Source of the DNA: Nitrincola iocasae
Lineage (GTDB): Bacteria > Pseudomonadota > Gammaproteobacteria > Pseudomonadales > Balneatricaceae
DNA: 64,000 nucleotides
NCBI RefSeq assembly: GCF_008727795.1
Contig: NZ_CP044222.1
Span: forward strand, 1-64,000
Reading direction: 5' to 3'
In this document: piece after piece, positions 44,679 through 52,595 of the stretch
Layout of the letters: every line of letters begins with the position of its first letter
Numbering within the stretch: the first letter of the stretch is position 1
The notes under the pieces: generated by a model
Seen by the model: the letters and a program-made list of their open reading frames with translations, nothing else
What the model was told of the DNA's origin: nothing
Database searches by the model: none
Program-made: the position numbers and the translations under genes

Positions 44679-44698
44679 AAGCTGTCTGCTTAGAAGGC

Positions 44699-44731
44699 GA
44701 GGCTGACAAACAAGGGCTTGCTGTCAGCCTC
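44699..44731 (-). terminator. Hairpin terminator after the 327-residue gene
   Basis: GAGGCTGACA and TGTCAGCCTC form a perfect 10-bp stem with a 13-nt loop, 10 bp past the stop codon of the upstream minus-strand gene. It has no U run, so it may stop transcription weakly or stabilise the mRNA end. It insulates the nifE promoter region. Confidence 0.6.
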
Positions 44732-44740
44732 AGGGGAAAA

Positions 44741-45724
44741 TTACAGTGTATAAGGCTTGTGTAGCCAATTACGGATCCACTCGGCTTGACGCTCCGAGAT
44801 GTAGCGGTAATCTTTCAGCCAGTCATCCTGTAAACGCTCGGCGAGTTCTCTGGGAACCAGGTTGCCTGCCACCATGCCAAAATACCAGGCCCCGAAAAAG
44901 CCGGCGGCTTTATCGAAACTGCGCAGTTGTGCGGCGATTCCCGTGACGTCGTCATGCAGATTCCAGGGGTGTGTTTTCAACATATTGGCTTTAATCGCAT
45001 GGGGTTGCAGGCGTAGCTCATCTACACCATAGCGATTGCGACTTTGATGCCGCTGAAAAAACCAATGACGATGAAAGTCGGTTAATCCGCTGCCGGGTCC
45101 TTCGTTCCATTCACTGAAGAAACGTCGTAGTGAGGGTGCGTTTACGGCTGTTTCCAGGGCGAGATGCAGATTGATCAGGCAGCCGAGGCGATAGACGGGA
45201 AACCCCAGTGGCTGTCCATCCAGCTTTGCCGGATGCAGTGGATCGGTCAGGTCGGCCAGATCCTGTGGTGGTTCCGCTGTGCTGTTGAGTAGCTGCCGGT
45301 CCATCACTTCTTGTAACTCCTCTACTTCCAGCTGCCAGCAGGCTTCCGGTGCATGGCCGTAACTGGCCGTAAAGAAGTGCGTGGCGCCATTATAGCGAGT
45401 CACCAGAGGTTGCAGGGATTCAAGATCAATCAGCAACTGCTCAAAATCGCCACTCTGTCGCAGCGATCTCTCTAGCCACTGCTGCATATCCTGGCTGAGC
45501 AGAGTACCGTCCTGATGACGAATGCCCCCGGTTCTGAACCAGCCGGAGCGGGTTAAGCGGTGCTTGAAACTAGCTTCCGGCCAACAGGTATTCAGGTAGG
45601 TTAGCAGTGTGGTGTGGTGTGGACGGGGTTGCAGGCGAGCAATACCTCTGGCCAGATAGTCAATGCCCGGTCCGAAGTTTTTCAGGCTATTAGTCTGTAA
45701 TACAGCAGATTCGGTGTTCTGCAT
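44741..45724 (-). CDS. Nif-cluster protein of unknown function (327 aa)
   Basis: A soluble, Trp- and His-rich protein without signal peptide or membrane segment. GGGGAG lies six bases before the chosen ATG; an in-frame ATG 42 bases earlier lacks a ribosome-binding site. No catalytic motif is recognised. Position as the last gene of the nifY group, 25 bp after a small nif-associated gene and just before the nifE control region, suggests expression with nitrogenase. I cannot assign a family with confidence. Confidence 0.75.
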   Translation of the reverse strand: MQNTESAVLQTNSLKNFGPGIDYLARGIARLQPRPHHTTLLTYLNTCWPEASFKHRLTRSGWFRTGGIRHQDGTLLSQDMQQWLERSLRQSGDFEQLLIDLESLQPLVTRYNGATHFFTASYGHAPEACWQLEVEELQEVMDRQLLNSTAEPPQDLADLTDPLHPAKLDGQPLGFPVYRLGCLINLHLALETAVNAPSLRRFFSEWNEGPGSGLTDFHRHWFFQRHQSRNRYGVDELRLQPHAIKANMLKTHPWNLHDDVTGIAAQLRSFDKAAGFFGAWYFGMVAGNLVPRELAERLQDDWLKDYRYISERQAEWIRNWLHKPYTL

Positions 45725-45749
45725 AGTGTTCTCCCCACCGGATTCAGGC

Positions 45750-46025
45750 CTAATCGTCATCGTCATGAAGTGCTAACACCACGCCACAGGCGATTGTCAG
45801 ATCATTGGTCAGGCTGGCGCAATGTGCTGTGGCATCCACCAGATACAGATCAAATCCTGTTCCCTGCCAGGCTGGCTTGGCGCGCCCAGGTATATCGTTG
45901 TCGCTGCAGCAGGTCAGACCGGCCTCTGGCAAAAAGGCTTTAAGTCGCTGGGTATCTTCCCTGAGTGCCAGCGGCGTTTGCTCAATGGCCTGAGCCAGTT
46001 GCTGCAGCGTGTTGACGGCGATCAT
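45750..46025 (-). CDS. Small nif-associated protein (91 aa; possibly DUF6129)
   Basis: A 91-residue protein with an acidic tail (HDDDD) and a CC pair (TCCSDND) near 38. Start overlaps the nifY stop by four bases (ATGA), so it is translationally coupled to NifY. Small proteins of this size follow nifY in Azotobacter/Pseudomonas-type clusters; the DUF6129 label is tentative. Function unknown. Confidence 0.7.
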   Translation of the reverse strand: MIAVNTLQQLAQAIEQTPLALREDTQRLKAFLPEAGLTCCSDNDIPGRAKPAWQGTGFDLYLVDATAHCASLTNDLTIACGVVLALHDDDD

Positions 46026-46729
46026 TCTTCAGCCTCTTCGGCAAAGCGCCGTAACAAGGCATTTTCCTTGCCCAGAATTTTGGCCAACCAGGGGGGCGGC
46101 TTGGCCAGGCTGCTTTGCAGCGCATTCAGCGTCTCCCGAGCGGCACCGGGTTTAGGAAACTTAATTGGGTGGACGCCTGCGCGTACTACTTTGGCTGCTG
46201 CCGGACCGCCGATAGACTGTACATAAAGCAGCTGGCAGTCACCGATCAACTCGGCTCTGGCGGTATTGCGGTCATCTGCCGTCTGGGTAGTGTTGGCATC
46301 ACGTATATCGGCAAGGTAGAGCCCTTCGGTGTTGATGCGGTAAACCAGAAAACGCAGGCAGGAGCCAAAATGGCCATCCAGCAGTTCGGCATTATTCGAC
46401 GCGACAGCCACTTTGATGCTGGGTGAGCCCTGCATCACCGCTGGCATCTCCTCTATTTCCGGTGTCGCGAGCTGAGCTTCCTGCTCGCCCCAAAGGTATT
46501 GCAGTGCATTTTTAATACTGTCACGACTATAGTCTTCGGGCAGTTCGCCATCATCACCGCTGAGAATGCGGTTAATATCTTCTACGGTCAGCGTCTGCAG
46601 CTTGTCTTCGGTAATCGGCAAGCCGAGATAGGAACCTATCGCCACCACAAAAATGGCCGGGTCTTGTTCGGACAGCACACGTGCGGCATGGGATAAGCGA
46701 CGTGCGGCGCCCTGGCTAATACTAGTCAT
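46022..46729 (-). CDS. nifY: Nitrogenase accessory FeMo-co binding protein NifY
   Basis: NifY binds apo-dinitrogenase and FeMo-co and helps insertion. The 235-residue protein has a helical N-terminal domain (about 1-100) and a C-terminal NifX-like cofactor-binding domain (about 105-215: IKVAVASNNAELLDGHFGSCLRFLVYRI). This two-domain layout separates it from the 164-residue NifX. It follows a hairpin that ends the nifHDKT-fdx part. Confidence 0.9.
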   Translation of the reverse strand: MTSISQGAARRLSHAARVLSEQDPAIFVVAIGSYLGLPITEDKLQTLTVEDINRILSGDDGELPEDYSRDSIKNALQYLWGEQEAQLATPEIEEMPAVMQGSPSIKVAVASNNAELLDGHFGSCLRFLVYRINTEGLYLADIRDANTTQTADDRNTARAELIGDCQLLYVQSIGGPAAAKVVRAGVHPIKFPKPGAARETLNALQSSLAKPPPWLAKILGKENALLRRFAEEAEE

Positions 46730-46767
46730 GGAATTTCTCCCCTCCGGAAGCTAATGGATAAGTTAAG

Positions 46768-46797
46768 CTGAAACCGGCCGGTCACAGCCGGTTTCAG
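46768..46797 (-). terminator. Strong hairpin between the ferredoxin gene and nifY
   Basis: CTGAAACCGGC and GCCGGTTTCAG give a perfect 11-bp stem with an 8-nt loop, 15 bp beyond the ferredoxin stop and before nifY. No U run. No sigma-54 promoter is seen between it and nifY, so it more likely protects the nifHDKT-fdx mRNA 3' end or lowers read-through than fully stops transcription. Confidence 0.65.
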
Positions 46798-46812
46798 GTA
46801 GGGCTGAATGGC

Positions 46813-47004
46813 TCAGGCCGCCAGTGTGATACAGTCGACCGGACAGACCGCCACACAGCGCGGCTCGCCCTCGTCAACACACTCATCACAGCTGCTGGCA
46901 TTGATCACATAGGTTCCACGCTTGGCACTGATGGACACAGTGGGACATTCCACCTCACAGTCACCACAGGCCGTACAGATATCCGGATCTATTTTCATTG
47001 ACAT
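46813..47004 (-). CDS. 2[4Fe-4S] ferredoxin linked to nifHDKT
   Basis: A 63-residue ferredoxin with CTACGDCEVECP near 10 and CDECVDEGEPRCVAVCP near 39; the widened second motif (CxxC-x7-C-x3-C) is of the kind found in nif ferredoxins. ATG at 47004 with GGAGG eight bases upstream is chosen over a GTG 15 bases earlier. Sited between nifT and nifY, it is probably expressed at nitrogenase-like levels and may donate electrons to NifH or to cofactor assembly. Confidence 0.88.
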   Translation of the reverse strand: MSMKIDPDICTACGDCEVECPTVSISAKRGTYVINASSCDECVDEGEPRCVAVCPVDCITLAA

Positions 47005-47043
47005 GGTTACATCCTCCACAGTTATCCAGGAAACCTATGACCT

Positions 47044-47259
47044 TCAGTCCATGCGTCTGGCACGCAGGGATCGGGGAAGCGACGGTATAGCGTCCAGTGG
47101 ATCGATGTAATAACGCTGGCCACCGGCCAGGGTCAGTTCACCGCCCCACTTTTCCGGCTGCGTAAATTCCAGCGACTCCACCGGGACTTCCAGATCCTTT
47201 TTCGGCATGTAGAAGGTTAATCCACCGTCTGCTGCCTGACTGATGATAATGTTGGCCAT
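47044..47259 (-). CDS. nifT: NifT/FixU family protein
   Basis: A 71-residue beta-rich protein, almost always encoded right after nifK. It begins MANIIISQAADGGLTFYMPKKDLE and contains KWGGELTLAGGQRYYIDP, family hallmarks. Deletion has little effect in other diazotrophs; role unclear. Confidence 0.93.
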   Translation of the reverse strand: MANIIISQAADGGLTFYMPKKDLEVPVESLEFTQPEKWGGELTLAGGQRYYIDPLDAIPSLPRSLRARRMD

Positions 47260-47286
47260 AGGTTTCTCCTGTACTGAATCGTCTGA

Positions 47287-48858
47287 TTAACGCACCAGAT
47301 CATAGTTAAAGTCTGTTTGTGCCATCAGACGGGTATCATCATCCATGCGCTCCAGTACGGCATTCACCAGGGTGGTCAGTATCGTCATCGCACCCTCATA
47401 GCCCATCGTGGTTGAACGATGCAGATGATGCCGGTCAAAGATCGGGAAGCCGATACGGATGAGCGGTACCTCGAACTCCTTGCCTTTATGCAGGGTGTCA
47501 CGCTGGATAAACTTGCCGTAGGAGTTGCCGATCATAAAGTCCGGTTTTTCAGTGAACATCAGTGAGCGGAAGTGCCACAGATCATGACGTGAAAACAGCT
47601 GCGTCTGATTGTTGACCGGTGCCGACTCCTGCAGCATTTTTTTCATGCGTTTTTCCCAGCGCTTGCCGCCGCTTTGGCAGAGTACATGGCTTGGCTCGGC
47701 ACCCAGCTCCAGCAGAAACTTGGTCAGTCCCAGGGTAAAGTCAGGGTCGCCATAGAGGGCAAACTTTTTACCGTGTAACCAGGTGTGGGAGTCGGTCATC
47801 ATATCCACCAGGCGTCCACGCTCTTTGGCCAGACTGTCTGGAATCTCTTTGCCTGTCAGACGTGCTACTTCCATGAGGAAGTTATCAGTCAGCTCCAGCC
47901 CCATGGGAATGTCCAGCTTGGGAACATCATGGTGCCAGGTATTGGTCAGCAGTTTGGCTGTTTTGACCAGGTGCAAGGGTTGCAGCAGGATGGTAGTGAT
48001 GGCATTGGGAGCATCTTTCATTTCATCCTGGGTTGTACCACCGGAGTACATGCGGTATTCGCCGTCTGCCGGGGTGTCCAGCACTTCGGTCGGATCCGAC
48101 AGCAGGCTGTAATCAACGCCCATCTCCTGCATCATGCGATGGATAACGCGGAAATTACCCAGATAAGTTTCAAACCCCGGTACCAGGTTGATTTTACCGT
48201 TACTGCCGACTTCTTTATCTTCCATGTAGTTGAGGGTGAAGTAGCGGCCGATGCCTTCAAACATATTGTCCCAGCCGGTCACATGCGAGCCGACAAAGGA
48301 GGGCGTATGCGCAAAGGGTGTGGGGAACTCTTCAGCCACGGCGCCGGCTTTTTTGGCGTTGCCGATAAAGGCATTCAGGTCATCACCGATAACCTCGGCC
48401 ATACAGGTGGTGGAAACGGCGATCATCTCTGGCTTGTAAAGTGCCTTGGCATTTTCCAGCCCATCGATCATGTTTTTCTGACCGCCGAATACTGCCGCGT
48501 CTTCTGTCATGGAGTCGGAAACACAGGCTATCGGCTCCTTGAAGTGACGGTTGAAGTAGGTGCGGAAGTACGCCACACAGCCTTGTGACCCATGCACATA
48601 AGGCAGGGTTTTTTCAAAGCCCAGTGCACAGAGTACCGCACCCAGTGGTTGGCAGGCCTTGGCCGGGTTAACTGTCAGGGCTTCACGGGCAAAGTTCAGC
48701 TCTTTATATTCAACTGAGGTGGTCCAGATGAAGGTGTCATCGACTGTATCGACCGGATGGCCGTTTTCATAGTCACCTTTTTTGCGCGCCAGCACATCCT
48801 TGTACTCTTCATTCTGGAACAAGGGGTAGCTTTGTTTGATATCTTCAATGTCTTGCAT
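47287..48858 (-). CDS. nifK: Mo-nitrogenase MoFe protein beta chain
   Basis: NifK forms half of the MoFe protein and shares the P-cluster with NifD. P-cluster cysteines appear at 69 (AKACQPLG), 94 (SQGCVAYF) and 152 (STTCMAEV). The 523-residue length and N-terminal extension are those of the Mo-type (group I) enzyme. It lies 59 bp after nifD; a hairpin occupies that gap. Confidence 0.98.
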   Translation of the reverse strand: MQDIEDIKQSYPLFQNEEYKDVLARKKGDYENGHPVDTVDDTFIWTTSVEYKELNFAREALTVNPAKACQPLGAVLCALGFEKTLPYVHGSQGCVAYFRTYFNRHFKEPIACVSDSMTEDAAVFGGQKNMIDGLENAKALYKPEMIAVSTTCMAEVIGDDLNAFIGNAKKAGAVAEEFPTPFAHTPSFVGSHVTGWDNMFEGIGRYFTLNYMEDKEVGSNGKINLVPGFETYLGNFRVIHRMMQEMGVDYSLLSDPTEVLDTPADGEYRMYSGGTTQDEMKDAPNAITTILLQPLHLVKTAKLLTNTWHHDVPKLDIPMGLELTDNFLMEVARLTGKEIPDSLAKERGRLVDMMTDSHTWLHGKKFALYGDPDFTLGLTKFLLELGAEPSHVLCQSGGKRWEKRMKKMLQESAPVNNQTQLFSRHDLWHFRSLMFTEKPDFMIGNSYGKFIQRDTLHKGKEFEVPLIRIGFPIFDRHHLHRSTTMGYEGAMTILTTLVNAVLERMDDDTRLMAQTDFNYDLVR

Positions 48859-48870
48859 GACCGTCTCCTT

Positions 48871-48898
48871 GCCTGGCCGCTAATCTGCGGACGCAGGC
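48871..48898 (-). other. Intercistronic hairpin nifD-nifK, AGATTA loop
   Basis: CCGC/GCGG (48877-48880 and 48887-48890) close a TAATCT hexaloop, extended by GCCTG/CAGGC (48871-48875 and 48894-48898) across a small internal loop. In mRNA the loop reads AGATTA, the same as in the nifH-nifD gap. Confidence 0.6.
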
Positions 48899-48917
48899 GT
48901 GAGTAGTGATATTGGAA

Positions 48918-50393
48918 TCAGGCAACCGCCTGCTGCTCGGCTTCTGCTGGAAGTTGTTTCCAGGGCGGTGTCAGTTTTGACCAGCAAGGATTGTTCAGTG
49001 TCATGTCCATATCCTTGGCAAAAATGGCGAAGCCATCGTAGCCATGATAGGGGCCGGAATAATCCCAGGAATGCATCTGACGGAAAGGCACACCCATTTT
49101 CTGGAAAATGTACTTTTCCTTCACACCGGATCCGACCAGGTCAGGTTTGACGCGTTTGACGAACTCTTCAAACTCAAATCCGGTGACATCGTCATAAATC
49201 AACGTGGCGTTGCCGATATCGTTACGGGTACGGTCATAGTCATCGTTATGGCCGAATTCATAGCCAGTCCCGACCACTTCCATGCCCAGATCCTCATAGG
49301 CACCGATAACATGGCGTGGACGCAAGCCGCCGACATACAGCATGACTTTCTTGCCTTCCAGACGCGGCCGGTATTTGGCAATAATTTCCTCAGACATGGC
49401 CTGATATTTAGCAATAACCTTTTCAGCGCCTTCTTTGATGCTGTCATCAAAATAGGCGGCAATTTTGCGCAGGCTTTCGGCAATTTTGGTAGGGCCAAAA
49501 AAGTTGTACTCTACCCAGGGGATGCCATACTTTTCTTCCATATGGCGGGAGATGTAGTTCATCGAACGATAGCAGTGCAACAGGTTAAGCTTCACTTTCG
49601 GCGTCTGCTCCATCTCGGCCAGGGTACCGTCACCGGACCACTGAGCAACGACACGCAAGCCCATTTCTTCGAGCAAAATACGCGAAGACCAGGCATCACC
49701 GCCGATATTGTAGTCACCCAGAATGGCGACATCGTACTGACCCGGTTCGACACCATTGCCACCCCCTTCGCGGTCAAACACATGATCACGGATCGCATCG
49801 TTGGCAATGTGGTGGCCCAGCGACTGGGACACACCGCGGAAACCTTCGCATCGCACCGGAATCACCGGCTTGCCGATCTCTTTACTGCTGGCTTTGGAGA
49901 CAGCTTCAATATCATCTCCAATCAGCCCGATAGGGCATTCGGACTGCACGCTGACACCCCGATTAAGCGGGAACAGCTGTTCAATTTCCGTGATCAGTTT
50001 GCTGAGCTTTTTATCGCCGCCGAAAACGATGTCTTTTTCCTGAAAATCCGAAGTGAAGTTCATCGTACCGAAACTATCCACACCCGTGGTGCCAACATAG
50101 TAGTTACGTCGTCCAGCCCGCGAGTACTGACCGCAGCCAACCGGGCCATGGGATATATGGATCATATCCTTGATTGGTCCCCAGACCACGCCCTTGGAGC
50201 CAGCATAGGCACAACCACGGATGGTCATGACACCTGGCAGGGATTTACGGTTAGAGGTGACGCAGGTTTTTGCTTCAGCAGCGGTGTCATTCACCGTTAA
50301 ATGCTTGGCACGTTCCTTTTTCGCCTTCTCCGGATAGACTTCCAGCACTTCCTGAATGAGTGCTTGAGCCTCTTCTTTGTTTAATTTAGCCAT
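48918..50393 (-). CDS. nifD: Mo-nitrogenase MoFe protein alpha chain
   Basis: NifD holds FeMo-co, the site of dinitrogen reduction. Read from the ATG after GGAGG, the 491 residues place P-cluster Cys at 61, 87 and 153, the FeMo-co Cys at 274 (NLLHCYRSMNY) and His at 441 (RQMHSWDYSGPYHGYDG), all one position from their Azotobacter equivalents. An open frame of 15 extra codons upstream is not family-like. No sign of V- or Fe-type features. Confidence 0.98.
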   Translation of the reverse strand: MAKLNKEEAQALIQEVLEVYPEKAKKERAKHLTVNDTAAEAKTCVTSNRKSLPGVMTIRGCAYAGSKGVVWGPIKDMIHISHGPVGCGQYSRAGRRNYYVGTTGVDSFGTMNFTSDFQEKDIVFGGDKKLSKLITEIEQLFPLNRGVSVQSECPIGLIGDDIEAVSKASSKEIGKPVIPVRCEGFRGVSQSLGHHIANDAIRDHVFDREGGGNGVEPGQYDVAILGDYNIGGDAWSSRILLEEMGLRVVAQWSGDGTLAEMEQTPKVKLNLLHCYRSMNYISRHMEEKYGIPWVEYNFFGPTKIAESLRKIAAYFDDSIKEGAEKVIAKYQAMSEEIIAKYRPRLEGKKVMLYVGGLRPRHVIGAYEDLGMEVVGTGYEFGHNDDYDRTRNDIGNATLIYDDVTGFEFEEFVKRVKPDLVGSGVKEKYIFQKMGVPFRQMHSWDYSGPYHGYDGFAIFAKDMDMTLNNPCWSKLTPPWKQLPAEAEQQAVA

Positions 50394-50410
50394 AACAGGT
50401 TTCCTCCAGC

Positions 50411-50436
50411 GGTGTCTGCTAATCTGCAGAAACACC
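50411..50436 (-). other. Intercistronic hairpin nifH-nifD, AGATTA loop
   Basis: GGTGT-CTGC (50411-50419) pairs with GCAG-AA-ACACC (50426-50436), with AA bulged and hexaloop TAATCT; in mRNA the loop is AGATTA. Such a stem between nifH and nifD may keep nifH mRNA more abundant than nifDK. Confidence 0.65.
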
Positions 50437-50511
50437 ATCGAGAATAAATTAGTGAGTATTTACTACTCATATTGACCCCAGCACGAGATCTATCAGCATG
50501 AAGGGTTGCGG

Positions 50512-51387
50512 TTAAGCAACCTCTTCAGCACGCTGACCAACAATGCTTTCGTCTTCTTCTTCCAGAATGCCGAACTCCATCAACAGTTCTTCCAGGTCGT
50601 CCATTTCCAGCGGGGTGGGTACGACAAAATTTTTGTTTTCAACAATTTTGCGTGCCAGAGTACGGTATTCATTTGCCTGTTTGGTGTTCGGGTCGTATTC
50701 GATACAGGTCATGCGGCGAATTTCAGCATGCTGCACCACGTTATCGCGTGGAACAAAGTGAATCATCGTGGTGCCTAGGCGCGCAGCCAGCGCTTCGATC
50801 AGTTCATCTTCACGGTCGGTGTTGCGGCTGTTACAGATCAGTCCGGCCAGACGCACGCTGCCGGAGGTGGCGTATTTCACAATACCCTTGGCAATGTTGT
50901 TGGCAGCGAACATAGCCATCATTTCGCCAGAGCAGACGATGTAGATTTCCTGAGCCTTGTTTTCACGAATTGGCATGGCAAAACCGCCACACACCACATC
51001 GCCCAATACGTCATAAAATACGAAATCCAGTTCTTCATCATAGGCGCCTTCTTCTTCCAGGAAGTTGATGGCGGTAATAACACCGCGACCGGCACAGCCA
51101 ACCCCTGGCTCAGGGCCACCGGACTCAACACATTTGATACCGCCGTAACCCACGGCCATCACATCTTCCAGCTCAAGGTCTTCTACTGAGCCGGCTTCTG
51201 CAGCCAAATGCATTACTGTAGTTTGTGCTTTCGAGTGCAAAATCAGACGGGTGGAATCTGCTTTTGGATCGCAGCCCACAATCATGACTTTTTTACCCAT
51301 TTCTGCTAGTGCAGCAACCAGGTTCTGGGTTGTAGTGGATTTACCGATACCACCTTTACCGTAGATAGCAGCTTGACGTAAAGCCAT
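50512..51387 (-). CDS. nifH: Nitrogenase iron protein NifH
   Basis: NifH is the ATP-dependent reductase that passes electrons to the MoFe protein and takes part in FeMo-co and P-cluster synthesis. In 291 residues: P-loop GKGGIGKST at 10-18, [4Fe-4S] ligands Cys98 (GVGCAGRG) and Cys133 (DVVCGGFA), and Arg101, the residue modified by DraT where present. The ATG at 51387 with GAGGAG seven bases before it is preferred over two upstream in-frame ATGs. It starts nifHDKT-fdx. Confidence 0.98.
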   Translation of the reverse strand: MALRQAAIYGKGGIGKSTTTQNLVAALAEMGKKVMIVGCDPKADSTRLILHSKAQTTVMHLAAEAGSVEDLELEDVMAVGYGGIKCVESGGPEPGVGCAGRGVITAINFLEEEGAYDEELDFVFYDVLGDVVCGGFAMPIRENKAQEIYIVCSGEMMAMFAANNIAKGIVKYATSGSVRLAGLICNSRNTDREDELIEALAARLGTTMIHFVPRDNVVQHAEIRRMTCIEYDPNTKQANEYRTLARKIVENKNFVVPTPLEMDDLEELLMEFGILEEEDESIVGQRAEEVA

Positions 51388-51448
51388 AGTCATTCTCCTC
51401 AAGTTGGATCATTTGGTGAACAAAATTGCTCACCGCTGCAGGTCATAT

Positions 51449-51464
51449 CGCAAGGGCTGTGCCA
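51449..51464 (-). promoter_or_regulatory. Sigma-54 promoter of nifH
   Basis: Minus strand TGGCACAGCCCTTGCG matches the RpoN consensus, with GG and GC doublets correctly spaced. It lies 62 bp before the nifH ATG and 97 bp from the NifA site. Confidence 0.9.
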
Positions 51465-51560
51465 AGTGTTAAAAATATTTCAACCTGTTGTTATTTATAT
51501 GGATTTAAAATAACCCTGTATTTGACATGGTCGTTATGGAGCTGACAAAGCTAAACGTCT

Positions 51561-51576
51561 TGTCGGACTGGCGACA
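51561..51576. promoter_or_regulatory. Shared NifA site between nifH and the SIR2-like gene
   Basis: TGTCGGACTGGCGACA fits TGT-N10-ACA with symmetrical TGTC/GACA ends. It lies 97 bp from the nifH -24 box and 90 bp from the -24 box of the divergent gene, so one enhancer can serve both. Confidence 0.82.
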
Positions 51577-51665
51577 ACAAAATTGTAGGTCACCGACAAG
51601 GTACTTATAAGGTGAAAGGTACACAGCCACTGCTATACCGCGAATTAAGAACACGGGTGTGATCA

Positions 51666-51681
51666 TGGCATGTGATTTGCT
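51666..51681 (+). promoter_or_regulatory. Sigma-54 promoter of the SIR2-like/hemerythrin operon
   Basis: TGGCATGTGATTTGCT differs from TGGCACGNNNNTTGCW at one conserved position only. The start codon is 39 bp downstream. Confidence 0.82.
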
Positions 51682-51719
51682 GTGTTCAGGTTGAATACCT
51701 AAAGACAGAGGCGAACCAG

Positions 51720-52580
51720 ATGATGAACAAGACACTGCCTGACAGCCTGCTGGATGCCATGCGCTCTGGTCAATGTGTACCGGTTATAGGGCCGGACGCA
51801 CTTAATGGTGTGACCGACCCGCAGGGAAATCCGATACCCGCTGATAGCGACAGCCTGATCATCGCCATGAATCAGGGGCGGCCGATGGCACCTAAACTGA
51901 TGTACGAGTTTCCACGTGCGGCGATGAATATTGAACTGAAAAAAGGTCGCAAAGCGGTTACGCGGTTTCTCGATACCACCTACCGTGATACCACCTGGAG
52001 TGTTTCCAGCGTTCATCAGCAATTGGCATCACTGAATCAGGATTACATTATCGATATGAACCGTGATACCCAGATGCAGCTGTTATGGCAGGACACGCCG
52101 CATATTCTGGTGGTTGGGGTAGCACGTATTGGCGGAGGGAGCGAACGCTATCGACTGTTTCATTACAACGGCAGCCAATATCTGGCAACCCAGGCATCCT
52201 GGCTGGATACAGATCTATCGGTATTATTCAAACCGGTAGGAACGCCCTTGCCTGAGTCGCTCTATATTGCCTCAGATGCGGATTATGTCGATTACCTGAC
52301 AGAACTGATGGGCGGGTTCGGAATGCCCCCCTTCCTGAAACAGCAACGCCTGGGGAAACAGTATTTGTTGCTGGGCTTGCGTCTGAACCGTGACACCCCG
52401 CGCATGCTGCTCAGTGATATTGCCTATGGTGCCGGAAAGCCTGCTGGCTGGGCTTGTCTGCCTGATCCCACCCCTAACGAAGAAAAATTTCTAAGTCGCA
52501 AAGGGTTCCAGATTTTGCCAATGACACACGACGAATGTCTGGCAGCACTGGTTGAGGTTACCGACCCCTGCTATGCCTGA
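51720..52580 (+). CDS. SIR2-like nif-associated protein
   Basis: A 286-residue soluble protein. The N-terminus (LLDAMRSGQCVPVIGPDALNGV, near 8-28) recalls the NAD-binding entry of SIR2-like proteins, but the GAGxS motif reads GPDAL, and the rest has no clear deacetylase residues; similar genes in other nif clusters are annotated SIR2-like. Two ATGs are possible (51720, 51723); GAGG spacing favours the first. It is divergent from nifH, has its own sigma-54 promoter, and is followed 15 bp later by a hemerythrin gene. Function unknown. Confidence 0.75.
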   Translation: MMNKTLPDSLLDAMRSGQCVPVIGPDALNGVTDPQGNPIPADSDSLIIAMNQGRPMAPKLMYEFPRAAMNIELKKGRKAVTRFLDTTYRDTTWSVSSVHQQLASLNQDYIIDMNRDTQMQLLWQDTPHILVVGVARIGGGSERYRLFHYNGSQYLATQASWLDTDLSVLFKPVGTPLPESLYIASDADYVDYLTELMGGFGMPPFLKQQRLGKQYLLLGLRLNRDTPRMLLSDIAYGAGKPAGWACLPDPTPNEEKFLSRKGFQILPMTHDECLAALVEVTDPCYA

Positions 52581-52595
52581 CTGAGGAGATCTACC

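Noticed and set aside
44666..44764. A 32-codon plus-strand frame with a plausible AAGGGAG site
   Set aside because: It overlaps the NifA site, covers the 10-bp terminator hairpin and runs into the end of the 327-residue gene; the hairpin and enhancer explain the sequence better.
47785..48588. A 267-codon plus-strand frame opposite nifK
   Set aside because: Antisense shadow of nifK with no ribosome-binding site or recognisable domain.
49044..50300. A 418-codon plus-strand frame opposite nifD
   Set aside because: Antisense shadow of nifD; all nifD ligand residues and family length are on the minus strand, and the plus frame lacks a start signal.
51584..51598. TGT-N9-ACA near the nifH NifA site
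   Set aside because: Spacing is one base short of TGT-N10-ACA; may be a weak half-site but not claimed.
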